DNA from: Bog-793 sp050013835
GTDB taxonomy: Bacteria; Actinomycetota; Acidimicrobiia; Acidimicrobiales; Bog-793
Length of the DNA stretch: 64,000 bases
NCBI GenBank assembly: GCA_050013835.1
Contig: JBEKEM010000011.1
Coordinates: 52,100 to 116,099 of the forward strand
Direction: 5' to 3'
This document shows positions 49,699 through 58,395 of this stretch, piece by piece. Under the pieces are notes generated by a model, which did not search any database, had not been told where the DNA came from, and was given only the letters and a program-made list of their open reading frames with translations. Every line of letters begins with the position of its first letter. The first letter of the stretch is position 1. The position numbers were made by a program, and so were the translations under genes.

Positions 49699-51609
49699 TC
49701 ACCGCCGTGATCCCCCGGGGGGGGCCGCGCCGGTGAGCTCCTCGGCGAGCGAGACCCAAACCCCTCCCGGCGACCGCTCCACCCAGCGGGCCGACTGGGC
49801 GACCACCCGCGCACGTTGGGCCCGCCAGGCGTCGTCATCACCGAGGAGCGCGGCGACAGCCCGCGCGAAGCGATCCGGATCGTCGACGACGACGACGGCG
49901 CCCCGGTCGTCGAGGGGGATCCCCTCGGCACCGACCGTCGTCGCCACGGTCGGTACGCCGAACTGCACCGCCTCGACGGTCTTCAGCTTCACCCCCGAGC
50001 CGTAACGGGTCGGGACCACGACGACGCGCACCGACGAGTAGAAGTCCGCGAGGCTCGGCACCTGCCCGAGGAACTCGACCGCCGGCGTGACGAGCCGCCG
50101 TACGTTGACCGGCGGGTTGGCCCCGGTGACCAGCAGGCGCGCCCCGGGCGTCCGCGCGCGCACGCCCGGCAGGATCCGGCGCGCGAACCACTCCAGGGCG
50201 TCGGCGTTCGGCGAATCGGGCCCGGCCGACCACCCCGCGACGAAGCCGATGTCCCGCCGTCGGGCGAGCTGGGCCGGAGTCGTGCTCGCCCCGGCGAGGA
50301 ATGGCGGGTGCACGACGACGTTCCCGGGGTCCGGCGAGTTGTCCCGGAAGAAATCCGCCTCGTCCTCGGAGATGGCGACGACGAAGTCTGCTTCACCGGC
50401 GATCCCCCGCTCGATCGCTTCAAGGCGCGCCGCTTCACGCGCGACGCGGATCACCGTCGGCGCGTCAATGGCGAAGTCGGCCTGACGCGCCAGTCGGCGA
50501 TGGAAGAGCGCCTCGGCGTCGTAGACGACCGGGACCTCCGGCACGAACCGGCGCAGCTTCCCGATCGAAGCGGCCCAGTTGTGCGGGCGCGAGACGACGA
50601 CCGCCCCGTAGCGCCTCCCCTCGGCGCGCAGTAGCCTCCCGAGGTCCCCGCTGACGACGTCGACGCCGAGGGCGGCCACCCGGGCGGGATCGGCGCGTTC
50701 CCGGACGACGAGCGGCAACAGGTCGACCGCGAAGCGACCGCCCGACGTGAGCTCGCCCAGGACCTCGGCCATGCGACCCGACCCGGCGCCGACCGCCTGC
50801 TCGGGCACGGCGTCGTCGATGACGAGCAGGCGCCTCTTGCCGCCCCCCCGGCGCGGGGCACGGGGACCCGCCGACACACCTCCCCGGCCCGACCCCGGCG
50901 CCGGAGCCACCGCCGGCGGGCGGCCCTTCGAGTGGCGTGTCGCGAACAGCTCCGCGTTGAGGTCCATGACCACCGACTTGAAACGGTGATTGGTGCGGCC
51001 CGAGCGGTGGCGGCGCACCGTCGCCCGGGGCTCGAGACGGATCTGCCCGCCCGACTCGACGACCCGGGCACAGAAGTCGGCGACCGCGAACCCGAACGGG
51101 TAGAAGATCTCGGCGAGACCGCCGAGACTCTCCCAGACCGAACGCCGGACGAGGAAGGCGCACTCGGACACCTCGACAGGCGTAGCGCTCGACGCCGACG
51201 GCGCGGCCCCGGCGTCGGCGACGAGACAACCGGTGACGTCGGCCTCGGGGTGCGCCGCCGCCGATCCGACGAGTACGTCCAGCCAGTCGGGGGACGTCTC
51301 CACGTCGTCGTGGACGATGGCGACAAGATCGGCGGCCGCCCTGGCGACCCCGACGTTCGCCGCGCCGGCGAAGCCGAGATCCGAGCGGGAGGAGATGACG
51401 CTCGCCCCGCGCACGCCCCCGGCGACCGCCTCGGCGACGTCGGGCGCGACCTGGTTCAACACCAGCACGACCTCGTACCGCATCGCCGTGCGCTGCGAGC
51501 CGAGCCAGGCCAGGCTGTCGAGCAGGTGCGGCGAGGAACCCCAGGCGGCGACGACGACCGAAACGGCCGGGTGGGATGACCCGGCGAAGACGACCTCCCG
51601 CGGGCTCAC
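49699..51609 (-). CDS. double-domain glycosyltransferase (GT2 plus GT4)
   Basis: 636 residues from GTG at 51609; an open frame reaches a TTG at 51681 with 24 low-complexity residues. The N-terminal ~230 residues are a GT2 domain (VSVVVAAWGSS, SDLGFAGAANVGVARA, AIVHDDVETSPDWLD). A linker rich in Gly/Arg/Pro leads to a GT4 domain (about 260-636) with RRDIGFVAGWSAGPDSPNADAL and PTRYGSGVKLKTVEAVQFG, containing the usual GT4 nucleotide-sugar site. Two transferases in one chain suggest consecutive sugar additions to a surface glycan. Confidence 0.85.
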   Translation of the reverse strand: MSPREVVFAGSSHPAVSVVVAAWGSSPHLLDSLAWLGSQRTAMRYEVVLVLNQVAPDVAEAVAGGVRGASVISSRSDLGFAGAANVGVARAAADLVAIVHDDVETSPDWLDVLVGSAAAHPEADVTGCLVADAGAAPSASSATPVEVSECAFLVRRSVWESLGGLAEIFYPFGFAVADFCARVVESGGQIRLEPRATVRRHRSGRTNHRFKSVVMDLNAELFATRHSKGRPPAVAPAPGSGRGGVSAGPRAPRRGGGKRRLLVIDDAVPEQAVGAGSGRMAEVLGELTSGGRFAVDLLPLVVRERADPARVAALGVDVVSGDLGRLLRAEGRRYGAVVVSRPHNWAASIGKLRRFVPEVPVVYDAEALFHRRLARQADFAIDAPTVIRVAREAARLEAIERGIAGEADFVVAISEDEADFFRDNSPDPGNVVVHPPFLAGASTTPAQLARRRDIGFVAGWSAGPDSPNADALEWFARRILPGVRARTPGARLLVTGANPPVNVRRLVTPAVEFLGQVPSLADFYSSVRVVVVPTRYGSGVKLKTVEAVQFGVPTVATTVGAEGIPLDDRGAVVVVDDPDRFARAVAALLGDDDAWRAQRARVVAQSARWVERSPGGVWVSLAEELTGAAPPGGSRR

Positions 51610-51760
51610 GGACGCGTCGTCCGCACGTCCGGCGTCTCCCCGACCGGACGTCTCACCCGGTGGGCCGGCCCGCGACCGCAATCAGTCCGTGCACGATCAC
51701 TCCCCCAGCCCGCCGAATGCGCCTCAGGATACCGACACGGGGGGCCCGTACAGGAGCGCG

Positions 51761-53167
51761 TCAGCCGATGATGCCGCCGCGGGTCATCGCCAGCACGTCG
51801 AGGGCCCGGTCCACCTCGTCCGCGCCGAGCAGCCCCATCTCAAGCACGACAGCGCGCAGGTCCTTGCTCTCGGCGAGCGCGCGCTTCACCACCTTGGCTG
51901 CGTTCTCGTAGCCGATGTACGGGTTGAGGGCCGCGGCGATCGAAGGCGAGGACAGGGCGTAGGCGCGACAGCGCTCGGCGTCCGCCGCGATCCCGGCGAC
52001 GCACTTCGCAGCGAGGGCACGGCTCGCCGCGGCGACGAGGCGGATCGCCTCGAGCAGGTTCTTCCCCATGACCGGCAGCATGATGTTCAGCTCGAAGTTC
52101 CCCGCGGCGCCGCCGAAGGCGACCGTGGCGTCGTTGCCGATCACCTGGGCGACGACCTGGCACACCGCCTCGGGGACCACGGGGTTCACCTTGCCCGGCA
52201 TGATCGAGGAACCCGGCTGGAGATCGGGGAGGTGGATCTCGCCGAGTCCGCAGCGCGGACCCGACGACATCCAGCGCAGGTCGTTGGCGATCTTGTAGAG
52301 CGACACGGCGATCGTCCGCACGACACCCGAGGCTTCGACAAGGCCGTCGCGCGCCCCCTGGGCCTCGAAGTGGTCCCGGGCCTCGGTGAGCCCGAGCGCG
52401 GTCGCGGCGCGCAGCCGCTCGATGACCTCGGCGGCGAAGCCGGGCCTGGCGTTGAGGCCCGTGCCGACGGCCGTTCCCCCGAGGGGGAGCTCGCCGATCC
52501 GGCCCAGGCTCGAGGCAAGCCGCTCGATCCCGTGTTCGACGGCGGAGGCGTACCCACCGAACTCCTGGCCCAGCGTCACCGGTGTCGCGTCCATGAGGTG
52601 GGTCCGGCCGGCCTTGACCAGCTCGGCGAACTCCTCCGCCTTACCGCGCAGCGCCGCGGCGAGCTGCCCGAGCGCGGGCACGAGATCGGCGTCGATCTCG
52701 CGGACGCAGGCGAGGTGGATCGCCGCCGGGAACGTGTCGTTCGAGGACTGCGAGGCGTTCACCTCGTCGTTCGGGCTCACGGCCCGTCCCAGCCGCTCGC
52801 CGGCCAGATTGGCGAGCACCTCGTTCATGTTCATGTTCGTTGACGTGCCCGACCCCGTCTGGAAGACGTCGACCGGGAACTGCTCGAGGTGCTGGCCCGC
52901 GGCGATCTCGTCGGCGGCGGAACTGATCGCCGCTCCCACCGCCTCGTCGATCGTCCCGAGCTCGGCGTTCACGGCGGCGCACGAACCCTTGATGATGGCG
53001 AGCGCCTCGATGATCGAACGCTCGACGCCCCGGCCGGAGATCGGGAAGTTCTCGACGGCGCGCTGCGTCTGCGCCCCCCAGCGGGCCCCGGATGGCACGC
53101 GCACCTCGCCCATCGAATCGTGCTCGACACGGAATCCGTCCGCCGCGGCAGGCTTGGCCTCGCCCAT
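51761..53167 (-). CDS. fumC: class II fumarase
   Basis: 468 residues from ATG at 53167 (AAAGGA 8 nt upstream); the open frame extends further upstream but without conserved sequence. Signatures: RWGAQTQRAVENFPIS, QTGSGTSTNMNMNEV, SQSSNDTFPAAIHLA, and GSSIMPGKVNPVVPEA, the class II fumarase/aspartase catalytic loop. It hydrates fumarate to malate in the TCA cycle. It diverges from the hydrolase gene at 53360 across about 190 nt. Confidence 0.96.
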   Translation of the reverse strand: MGEAKPAAADGFRVEHDSMGEVRVPSGARWGAQTQRAVENFPISGRGVERSIIEALAIIKGSCAAVNAELGTIDEAVGAAISSAADEIAAGQHLEQFPVDVFQTGSGTSTNMNMNEVLANLAGERLGRAVSPNDEVNASQSSNDTFPAAIHLACVREIDADLVPALGQLAAALRGKAEEFAELVKAGRTHLMDATPVTLGQEFGGYASAVEHGIERLASSLGRIGELPLGGTAVGTGLNARPGFAAEVIERLRAATALGLTEARDHFEAQGARDGLVEASGVVRTIAVSLYKIANDLRWMSSGPRCGLGEIHLPDLQPGSSIMPGKVNPVVPEAVCQVVAQVIGNDATVAFGGAAGNFELNIMLPVMGKNLLEAIRLVAAASRALAAKCVAGIAADAERCRAYALSSPSIAAALNPYIGYENAAKVVKRALAESKDLRAVVLEMGLLGADEVDRALDVLAMTRGGIIG

Positions 53168-53279
53168 GTCGCCGTCCTTTCCGCCGGACGGGCGCCCGCC
53201 CGGAAGCTGTGGATAGGGCGAACTCACCGTAGCTGGACGCTGCCCGGGACGACGGATCACCAGATCAGAGGGGGTTTTC

Positions 53280-53309
53280 TTGCTTTGGACGGAGGGCCGC
53301 CGGTACGGT
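53280..53309 (+). promoter_or_regulatory. candidate promoter of the NlpC/P60 gene
   Basis: TTGCTT (53280-53285) and TACGGT (53304-53309) are separated by 18 nt and lie 51 nt before the GTG start. Both hexamers are only partial matches to the housekeeping sigma consensus, so the call rests mainly on spacing and position in a divergent intergenic gap. Confidence 0.3.
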
Positions 53310-53359
53310 GGACCGCTAATGCGCAATCCGGCGAGGGCCCTGTCGCGGACGGCGTTCCA

Positions 53360-54493
53360 GTGAGGCTCCGCCCCGCTGGATGCCGTCGGGCGCGAACGGA
53401 ACATAGTTGCTGGCAACTGCTCGCCGGTGCGGCCTTGCTGGTGACAGCCGGGGCGATGTTGCCCATCTTTGGCGGGCAGGCTGGTGCTTCGCAGCCCGTC
53501 TCGACGCTGCAGTCCAAGGCCGACTCCCTCGCCGCCAAGATCGCCACGATCCAGGTCAAGCTCCAGATCCTCAGCGAGGAGTACGACCAGGCGGCGACGC
53601 GGGAGGCGCAGCTCAATCGTGACGTCCACAAGGACCTGCGGTCGATCGCCGAGGCGCGTGACGCCGTCGCCGAGGACAAGGCCTCCCTCGAGCGCCAGGC
53701 GATTGACGCCTACGTGAACGGCGGTTCCACCTCGGGCGTCCTGTCGGTCCTCACCGGGAAGGAGAACGCCTTACCAGCCGAGCAGACGTATCTCCAAGCG
53801 GCCGCGGGGAACCTCTCGATCGCGGTCAGCTCGCTTCGCTTCTCTGAGCACGCCCTCGTCACGCGCACGACGCAGCTGCGCCACGACGAGGCCCAGTCGC
53901 ACCTCGCGCTGAAAATCCTCGGCGCGGCGCGCTCCCACGCCAACGCGCTCGACACCCAGCTCACAGCGACGCTGAAGGGCGTGAACGGCTCGCTCGCCGC
54001 CGCCGTCGCCCAGGAGGAACAGCAGCAGGCGACCCGGGCGGCCGCTGAGGCGGCGGCGCGCCAGGCCGTCCAGCAGGCCCAGCAGCAGTCCGACGCCACG
54101 GTTTCGCAGGGCCCCGCAGACGCGACGCCGCCGGGAGGGGACGGCCCCGGACTCGCCGCCGTGCGCGCCGCCGAGTCGCAGATCGGCGTGCCCTACGTCT
54201 GGGGCGGCTCATCACCCGGCTACGGCTTCGACTGCTCCGGGCTCACGATGTGGGCCTGGGGCCAGGCGGGGGTCAGCCTCCCTCACAGCGCCGAGGACCA
54301 GTACCTCTCGGTCGAGCACATCTCGTTGTCGCAGCTGCAGCCCGGCGACCTGATCTTCTACGCCGCCGACGGCTACGTGTACCACGTCATCATGTACGTC
54401 GGAGACGGCAAGGCGATCCAGGCCGAGCAGACCGGAACGCTCATCCAGGTCGCCCCGGTCTGGCCCGGCGCCTTCGCCGCCGGGCGCCCCTGA
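53360..54493 (+). CDS. secreted NlpC/P60 peptidoglycan hydrolase with N-terminal coiled coil
   Basis: 377 residues from GTG at 53360. A basic N-terminus and hydrophobic segment (WQLLAGAALLVTAGAML) form a signal peptide. A long Ala/Gln-rich coiled coil (about 45-250) precedes the NlpC/P60 domain: FDCSGLTMWAW with catalytic Cys292, PGDLIFY, and His342 in YHVIMYVGDG. This is the RipA/CwlO-type layout in which the coiled coil holds the endopeptidase until division partners release it. It cleaves peptide cross-links of peptidoglycan. Confidence 0.9.
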   Translation: MRLRPAGCRRARTEHSCWQLLAGAALLVTAGAMLPIFGGQAGASQPVSTLQSKADSLAAKIATIQVKLQILSEEYDQAATREAQLNRDVHKDLRSIAEARDAVAEDKASLERQAIDAYVNGGSTSGVLSVLTGKENALPAEQTYLQAAAGNLSIAVSSLRFSEHALVTRTTQLRHDEAQSHLALKILGAARSHANALDTQLTATLKGVNGSLAAAVAQEEQQQATRAAAEAAARQAVQQAQQQSDATVSQGPADATPPGGDGPGLAAVRAAESQIGVPYVWGGSSPGYGFDCSGLTMWAWGQAGVSLPHSAEDQYLSVEHISLSQLQPGDLIFYAADGYVYHVIMYVGDGKAIQAEQTGTLIQVAPVWPGAFAAGRP

Positions 54494-54738
54494 CCAAACG
54501 CCGGCCCGCAACAAGGCGGAAGGTGGGCTAACCCGTCCCGCGGCGCGAGCCCGCGGCCGCGTTCGCCAACGACGTCCTCTCCCTCCGGGCGTCGCATCGC
54601 CGTGCCGGTCGGCTCGATGCACCTTCATCGGGTGGCCGACGCCCACGGCACTGCGCGGCCCGGGGGATCCCGGCGGGATCGTCCTCGTCATCGACGGATC
54701 CGGCTGACCGGGCAGTCCACGGCCCTGGCGCGGTCCCC

Positions 54739-55308
54739 TCAGCCGGGCGGCGCCAGTCCGGCGGCCCGTGCCCGCTCGGCCAGCCGCAGCACCGGCACGA
54801 GCCAGGGGGCGCTGTTCGCCGGCGGGTTCGCGAGGACCTCGCCCGCCTCCTCCCAGCGCAGGGCGGCGACCTCGGTAGGGTCGGGAACCGGTTCGCCCAC
54901 GACCGTTCCGACGAGGACGTGGTCGAACTCGTGCTCGACAAGCCCGGAGTCCGGGCACGACGCGCGGTAGGTGAGCGTGCCGACCTCGGTGAGACGGCAG
55001 CAAAGGCCGAGCTCCTCCGCCACACGCCGCTCGGCGGAGTCGACGATGTCCTCGCCGGGACGCGGGTGGCTGCAGCACGAGTTGGCCCAGGCGAGCGGGA
55101 AGTGGTACTTCGTGCCGGCGCGCTGCTGGAGGAGCACCGGCCCGTCAATCCGGTAAAGGACAACGGAAAAGGCGAGGTGGAGACGGCCGGGTGGCACGTG
55201 CGCCGTCAGCTTCGGTGCCGTGCCAGTCGGCTCCCCCGCCTCGGAGACGAGCACGACGACGTCGCCGTCGGCGACGGAGGCCTCGCGGTCCGTCCGCCCT
55301 TGCTCCAC
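54739..55308 (-). CDS. idi: isopentenyl-diphosphate delta-isomerase, type I
   Basis: 189 residues from GTG at 55308, chosen for a strong AAGGAG with 8-nt spacing; an upstream ATG at 55371 adds a low-complexity stretch. NUDIX-type IDI signatures are NSCCSHPRPGED with the catalytic Cys, the acidic helix SAERRVAEELGL and EHEFDHVLVG with the second catalytic Glu. It interconverts IPP and DMAPP for isoprenoids such as polyprenyl phosphate and quinones. Confidence 0.92.
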   Translation of the reverse strand: MEQGRTDREASVADGDVVVLVSEAGEPTGTAPKLTAHVPPGRLHLAFSVVLYRIDGPVLLQQRAGTKYHFPLAWANSCCSHPRPGEDIVDSAERRVAEELGLCCRLTEVGTLTYRASCPDSGLVEHEFDHVLVGTVVGEPVPDPTEVAALRWEEAGEVLANPPANSAPWLVPVLRLAERARAAGLAPPG

Positions 55309-55457
55309 GTCATCGGCTCCTTGCGACCCTCCGGGACACGGTCCTGCCCCGCCGGGCGGCACCGCGCGCATGCTATGACGGACCTCGTAAGACTGTGGGG
55401 CGCGCCGGTCCCCGGAAGGGCTCGACGCAGGCGAGCAAGACGAGATCGGGGCGGTTA

Positions 55458-56417
55458 ATGGAGTACCGGCGGCTCGGCAGGTCTGGATTGCGGGTGAGCG
55501 TGCTCTCGCTCGGCTCGTGGGTGACGTTCGGGCCGCAACTCGATGTCGGGCTCGCCGCTGCGTGCCTCGCCGCGGCCCGCGAGCGGGGTGTCAACTTCTT
55601 CGACAACGCCGAGCAATACGCCGGTGGCGAGTCGGAGCGGATCATGGGACGGGCGCTCGGCCAGCTCGGCTGGCCGCGCTACAGCTACGTCGTGTCGACG
55701 AAACTCTTCTGGGGCATCCACGACGAGGTGAACGTCCGGAACACGCTCAACCGCAAGTACCTGCTCCAGGCGATCGACGGCTCGCTCCAACGCCTCGGCC
55801 TTGACTTCGTCGACCTGCTTTTCTGCCACCGATCCGACCCGAACACGCCGATCGAGGAGACGGTATGGGCGATGCACGACATCGTCAGCTCTGGCAGGGC
55901 CACCTACTGGGGGACCTCGGAGTGGCCGGCAGACGCCTTGCGGGCCGCCTACGAAATCGCCGAGCGCCACCACCTGCACAAGCCGGTGGTGGAACAGCCG
56001 CGCTACAACCTGCTCGAGCGCGATCGCGTCGAGGCTGACTACGCGCTCCTCTACGAGGACTGGGGGCTCGGCCTCACGACCTTCAGCCCGCTGGCCATGG
56101 GCGTGCTCACCGGCAAGTACCTCGACGGCGTTCCCGCGGGCTCGCGGGCGACGGTTCCGGGATTCGACTGGCTGCGCGAGATCGTGACCGCTCCCGAGAG
56201 GAACGCCCGCGTCCCGGCGCTCCTCCAGCTGGCCGACGAGCTCGGCTGCACGCCCGCCCAGTTGGCGATCGCCTGGTGCACGAAGAACCCGCACGTCTCG
56301 ACGGTGATCACCGGCGCGAGCCGCGTCAGCCAGATCGAGGAGAACCTGCGGGCGCTCGACGTGGTGCCACTGCTCACCCCCGACGTGACGGACCGGCTCG
56401 ACGCCGCCTTCCCTTGA
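55458..56417 (+). CDS. aldo/keto reductase, potassium-channel-beta type
   Basis: 319 residues. Catalytic residues Asp49 and Tyr54 (FFDNAEQYAGG), Lys82 (STKLF) and His124 (FCHRSDP) are in place; YNLLERDRVEADY and GASRVSQIEENLRAL match the group that includes Kv-beta subunits and YghZ. It reduces aldehydes or ketones with NADPH; the natural substrate is unknown. Confidence 0.88.
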   Translation: MEYRRLGRSGLRVSVLSLGSWVTFGPQLDVGLAAACLAAARERGVNFFDNAEQYAGGESERIMGRALGQLGWPRYSYVVSTKLFWGIHDEVNVRNTLNRKYLLQAIDGSLQRLGLDFVDLLFCHRSDPNTPIEETVWAMHDIVSSGRATYWGTSEWPADALRAAYEIAERHHLHKPVVEQPRYNLLERDRVEADYALLYEDWGLGLTTFSPLAMGVLTGKYLDGVPAGSRATVPGFDWLREIVTAPERNARVPALLQLADELGCTPAQLAIAWCTKNPHVSTVITGASRVSQIEENLRALDVVPLLTPDVTDRLDAAFP

Positions 56418-56471
56418 GCCCCCGGCGGGAAGCGAAGGGACGCGCCAATTCACACGGAGTTCATCTGGCTG

Positions 56472-56498
56472 ACACTGCCGCGAAACGACTCCCTGACA
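56472..56498 (+). promoter_or_regulatory. GlnR-like binding site upstream of the glutamine synthetase gene
   Basis: GACAC-N6-GAAAC-N6-CTGAC spans 56472-56498, about 110 nt before the start codon. The actinobacterial GlnR box is gTnAc-N6-GaAAc repeats, so GAAAC is a perfect half and the others match at four of five (C T G A C) or three to four positions with correct 6-nt spacing. A fourth repeat is not clear. This suggests nitrogen control, but no direct evidence exists. Confidence 0.4.
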
Positions 56499-56526
56499 CT
56501 CTTGGGCACGTCAGACGCGGATAGGT

Positions 56527-56571
56527 CCCACGTCGGGGGTGAGCGCGTCGCGCGGGAGCCTCCGACGTGGG
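56527..56571 (+). promoter_or_regulatory. hairpin in the glnII leader
   Basis: CCCACGTCGG (56527-56536) and CCGACGTGGG (56562-56571) are perfectly complementary over 10 bp around a 25-nt G+C-rich loop. It lies between the GlnR-like site and the ribosome-binding site (AAAGGGAG at 56595-56602), so it is probably in the 5' leader. Whether it is a dimeric operator, an RNA switch or a transcription pause hairpin cannot be told. Confidence 0.4.
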
Positions 56572-56608
56572 CCTGTGCCGACCAGGCCACCACCAAAGGG
56601 AGTGGTTC

Positions 56609-57613
56609 GTGAGCTACCAGGCTGAGTACATCTGGATCGACGGCGGCAAGCCGACCCCGATGATCCGTTGCAAGACGAAGATCGTCGCCGACGGGAAGGA
56701 GCCGCCGATCTGGGGCTTCGACGGTTCGAGCACGAACCAGGCGCCGGGCAACCTCTCGGACTGCGTCCTGCGACCCGTGCTCGTCACGCCCGACCCGCTC
56801 CGGGGCGGCAAGAACAAGCTCGTCCTCTGCGAGGTGCTGCTCACGGACTTCACGCCGCACCCGACAAACACGCGGGCGCCGTGCGCCGAGGTCGCCGGGC
56901 GCTTCGCCGACCAGGAGCCGATGTTCGGCATCGAGCAGGAGTACACCTTCTTCCAGGACGGCCGGCCGCTCGGCTGGCCCGAGGTCGGCTTCCCCGCGCC
57001 CCAGGGCCCCTACTACTGCAGCATCGGGGCCGCGAACATCGTCGGCCGGGACATCGTCGAGCGCCACACGGCCGCCTGTTTGGAAGCGGGACTGTCGATC
57101 GAGGGCACGAACGCCGAGGTGATGAAGGCACAGTGGGAGTTCCAGATTGGCATCCTGCCGCCGCCGGCCGTCGGCGACCAGCTCTGGCTGGGCCGCTGGC
57201 TGCTCGGCCGCATCGCCGAGGACTTCGGCGCCGACGTCAGCTACGCCGCCAAGCCGGTGGCGGGCGACTGGAACGGCGCCGGCGGGCACACGAACTTCTC
57301 GACCAAAGCGATGCGCGAGAGCTACAAGCCGATCCTCGCCGCCTGCGAGGCGCTGGCCAACCGTGTCGAGGAGCACATCGAGAACTACGGCGAAGGCATC
57401 AAAGACCGCCTCACCGGGGCGCATGAGACGGCGCACTGGAGCAAGTTCAAGTACGCCCCGTGGGACCGCGGCGCGTCGGTCCGGATCCCCTGGAACGTCG
57501 AGAAGGCACAGAAGGGCTGGATCGAGGACCGGCGGCCGAACGCCAACGCCGATCCGTACGTCGTGACCCGTCTCATCACCGAAACGGTCTGCGAGGCCGC
57601 CAAGCAGGCGTGA
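56609..57613 (+). CDS. glnII: type II (eukaryotic-like) glutamine synthetase
   Basis: 334 residues from GTG at 56609 with AAAGGGAG 6 nt upstream. The GSII signatures are WGFDGSSTNQAPG, RPVLVTPDPLRGGKNKLVLCE, MFGIEQEYTFF and GDWNGAGGHTNFST, then TGAHETA and RGASVRIPW. GSII is a short enzyme found in eukaryotes, rhizobia and actinomycetes such as Streptomyces, not controlled by adenylylation. It assimilates ammonium into glutamine. No glnA-type GSI lies in the window. Confidence 0.94.
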   Translation: MSYQAEYIWIDGGKPTPMIRCKTKIVADGKEPPIWGFDGSSTNQAPGNLSDCVLRPVLVTPDPLRGGKNKLVLCEVLLTDFTPHPTNTRAPCAEVAGRFADQEPMFGIEQEYTFFQDGRPLGWPEVGFPAPQGPYYCSIGAANIVGRDIVERHTAACLEAGLSIEGTNAEVMKAQWEFQIGILPPPAVGDQLWLGRWLLGRIAEDFGADVSYAAKPVAGDWNGAGGHTNFSTKAMRESYKPILAACEALANRVEEHIENYGEGIKDRLTGAHETAHWSKFKYAPWDRGASVRIPWNVEKAQKGWIEDRRPNANADPYVVTRLITETVCEAAKQA

Positions 57614-57628
57614 GCAGCCCGCCACGAG

Positions 57629-57656
57629 CGGCCAGGACCACCCCCGATCCTGGCCG
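57629..57656 (+). terminator. hairpin after glnII
   Basis: CGGCCAGGA (57629-57637) and TCCTGGCCG (57648-57656) form a perfect 9-bp stem with a 10-nt loop, 15 nt after the glnII stop. There is no T-tract. It separates glnII from bioY. Confidence 0.6.
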
Positions 57657-57722
57657 GCTCGACGGTGACGTCGCGTCGCCCGGCCATCTGGCCCGGCGGC
57701 GCCGCTCGATAAGGTGACCGCC

Positions 57723-58322
57723 ATGTCGACAGATGCCGCGGTGCTCTCGCGACCGCGCCCCCGTGTCCTCGTCGACCTGCTTCCCGACGTGCAGGCCCGC
57801 GACGTGGCCGTCGTCGTCGGGGCAGCCTGCTTCGTCGGCCTGCTGGCGCAGGTCTCGATCCCGCTGTCGTGGACCCCCGTGCCCATCACGGGCCAGACCC
57901 TCGGGGTGGTCCTCGCGGGCAGCGCCCTCGGCATGCGCCGCGCCGGGACGGCCCTCGCCCTCTATGCCGTCGCCGGGCTCGCCGGCGTTCCCTTGTTCGC
58001 CGGCCACGCCTCCGGTTGGCCGGGGGGCCTTTTCGGCTACGTCATCGGTTTCGTCGTCGCCGCCGCCGTCTGCGGCCGGCTCGCCGAACGGCGGGCGGAC
58101 CGGAAAGTCGGGAGCGCCCTTCCGGCGATGTTGATCGGCAACGCGATCATCTTCGCGATCGGGGTCCCCTGGCTCGCCGTCTCGTACCATTTCACGGCCG
58201 CCGAGGCGGTCGCCAAGGGGCTGACGCCGTTCCTCGCCGGCGAGGGCATCAAGATCGCCCTGGCGGCGATGCTGCTCCCCGCCACCTGGCGGCTCGTCGG
58301 CACCGGCCGCGGGGGGATCTGA
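57723..58322 (+). CDS. bioY: biotin transporter substrate-binding subunit BioY
   Basis: 199 residues from ATG at 57723 (AGGTGA 5 nt upstream); GTG at 57714 is less likely. Six hydrophobic segments and the BioY core VPITGQTLGVVLAGSALGMRRA, YAVAGLAGVPLFAGHASG and GYVIGFVVAA are present. BioY binds biotin in the membrane; the ECF energising proteins BioM and BioN are not next to it, so it may use shared ECF ATPases encoded elsewhere or act alone. Confidence 0.93.
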   Translation: MSTDAAVLSRPRPRVLVDLLPDVQARDVAVVVGAACFVGLLAQVSIPLSWTPVPITGQTLGVVLAGSALGMRRAGTALALYAVAGLAGVPLFAGHASGWPGGLFGYVIGFVVAAAVCGRLAERRADRKVGSALPAMLIGNAIIFAIGVPWLAVSYHFTAAEAVAKGLTPFLAGEGIKIALAAMLLPATWRLVGTGRGGI

Positions 58323-58395
58323 CGCGGGCCCTCGGGATCGGCCGCCGCCGGGTACCTCGTCACGGCGGTTTTCCCGCCGGTTAGCTTGGCGAACC

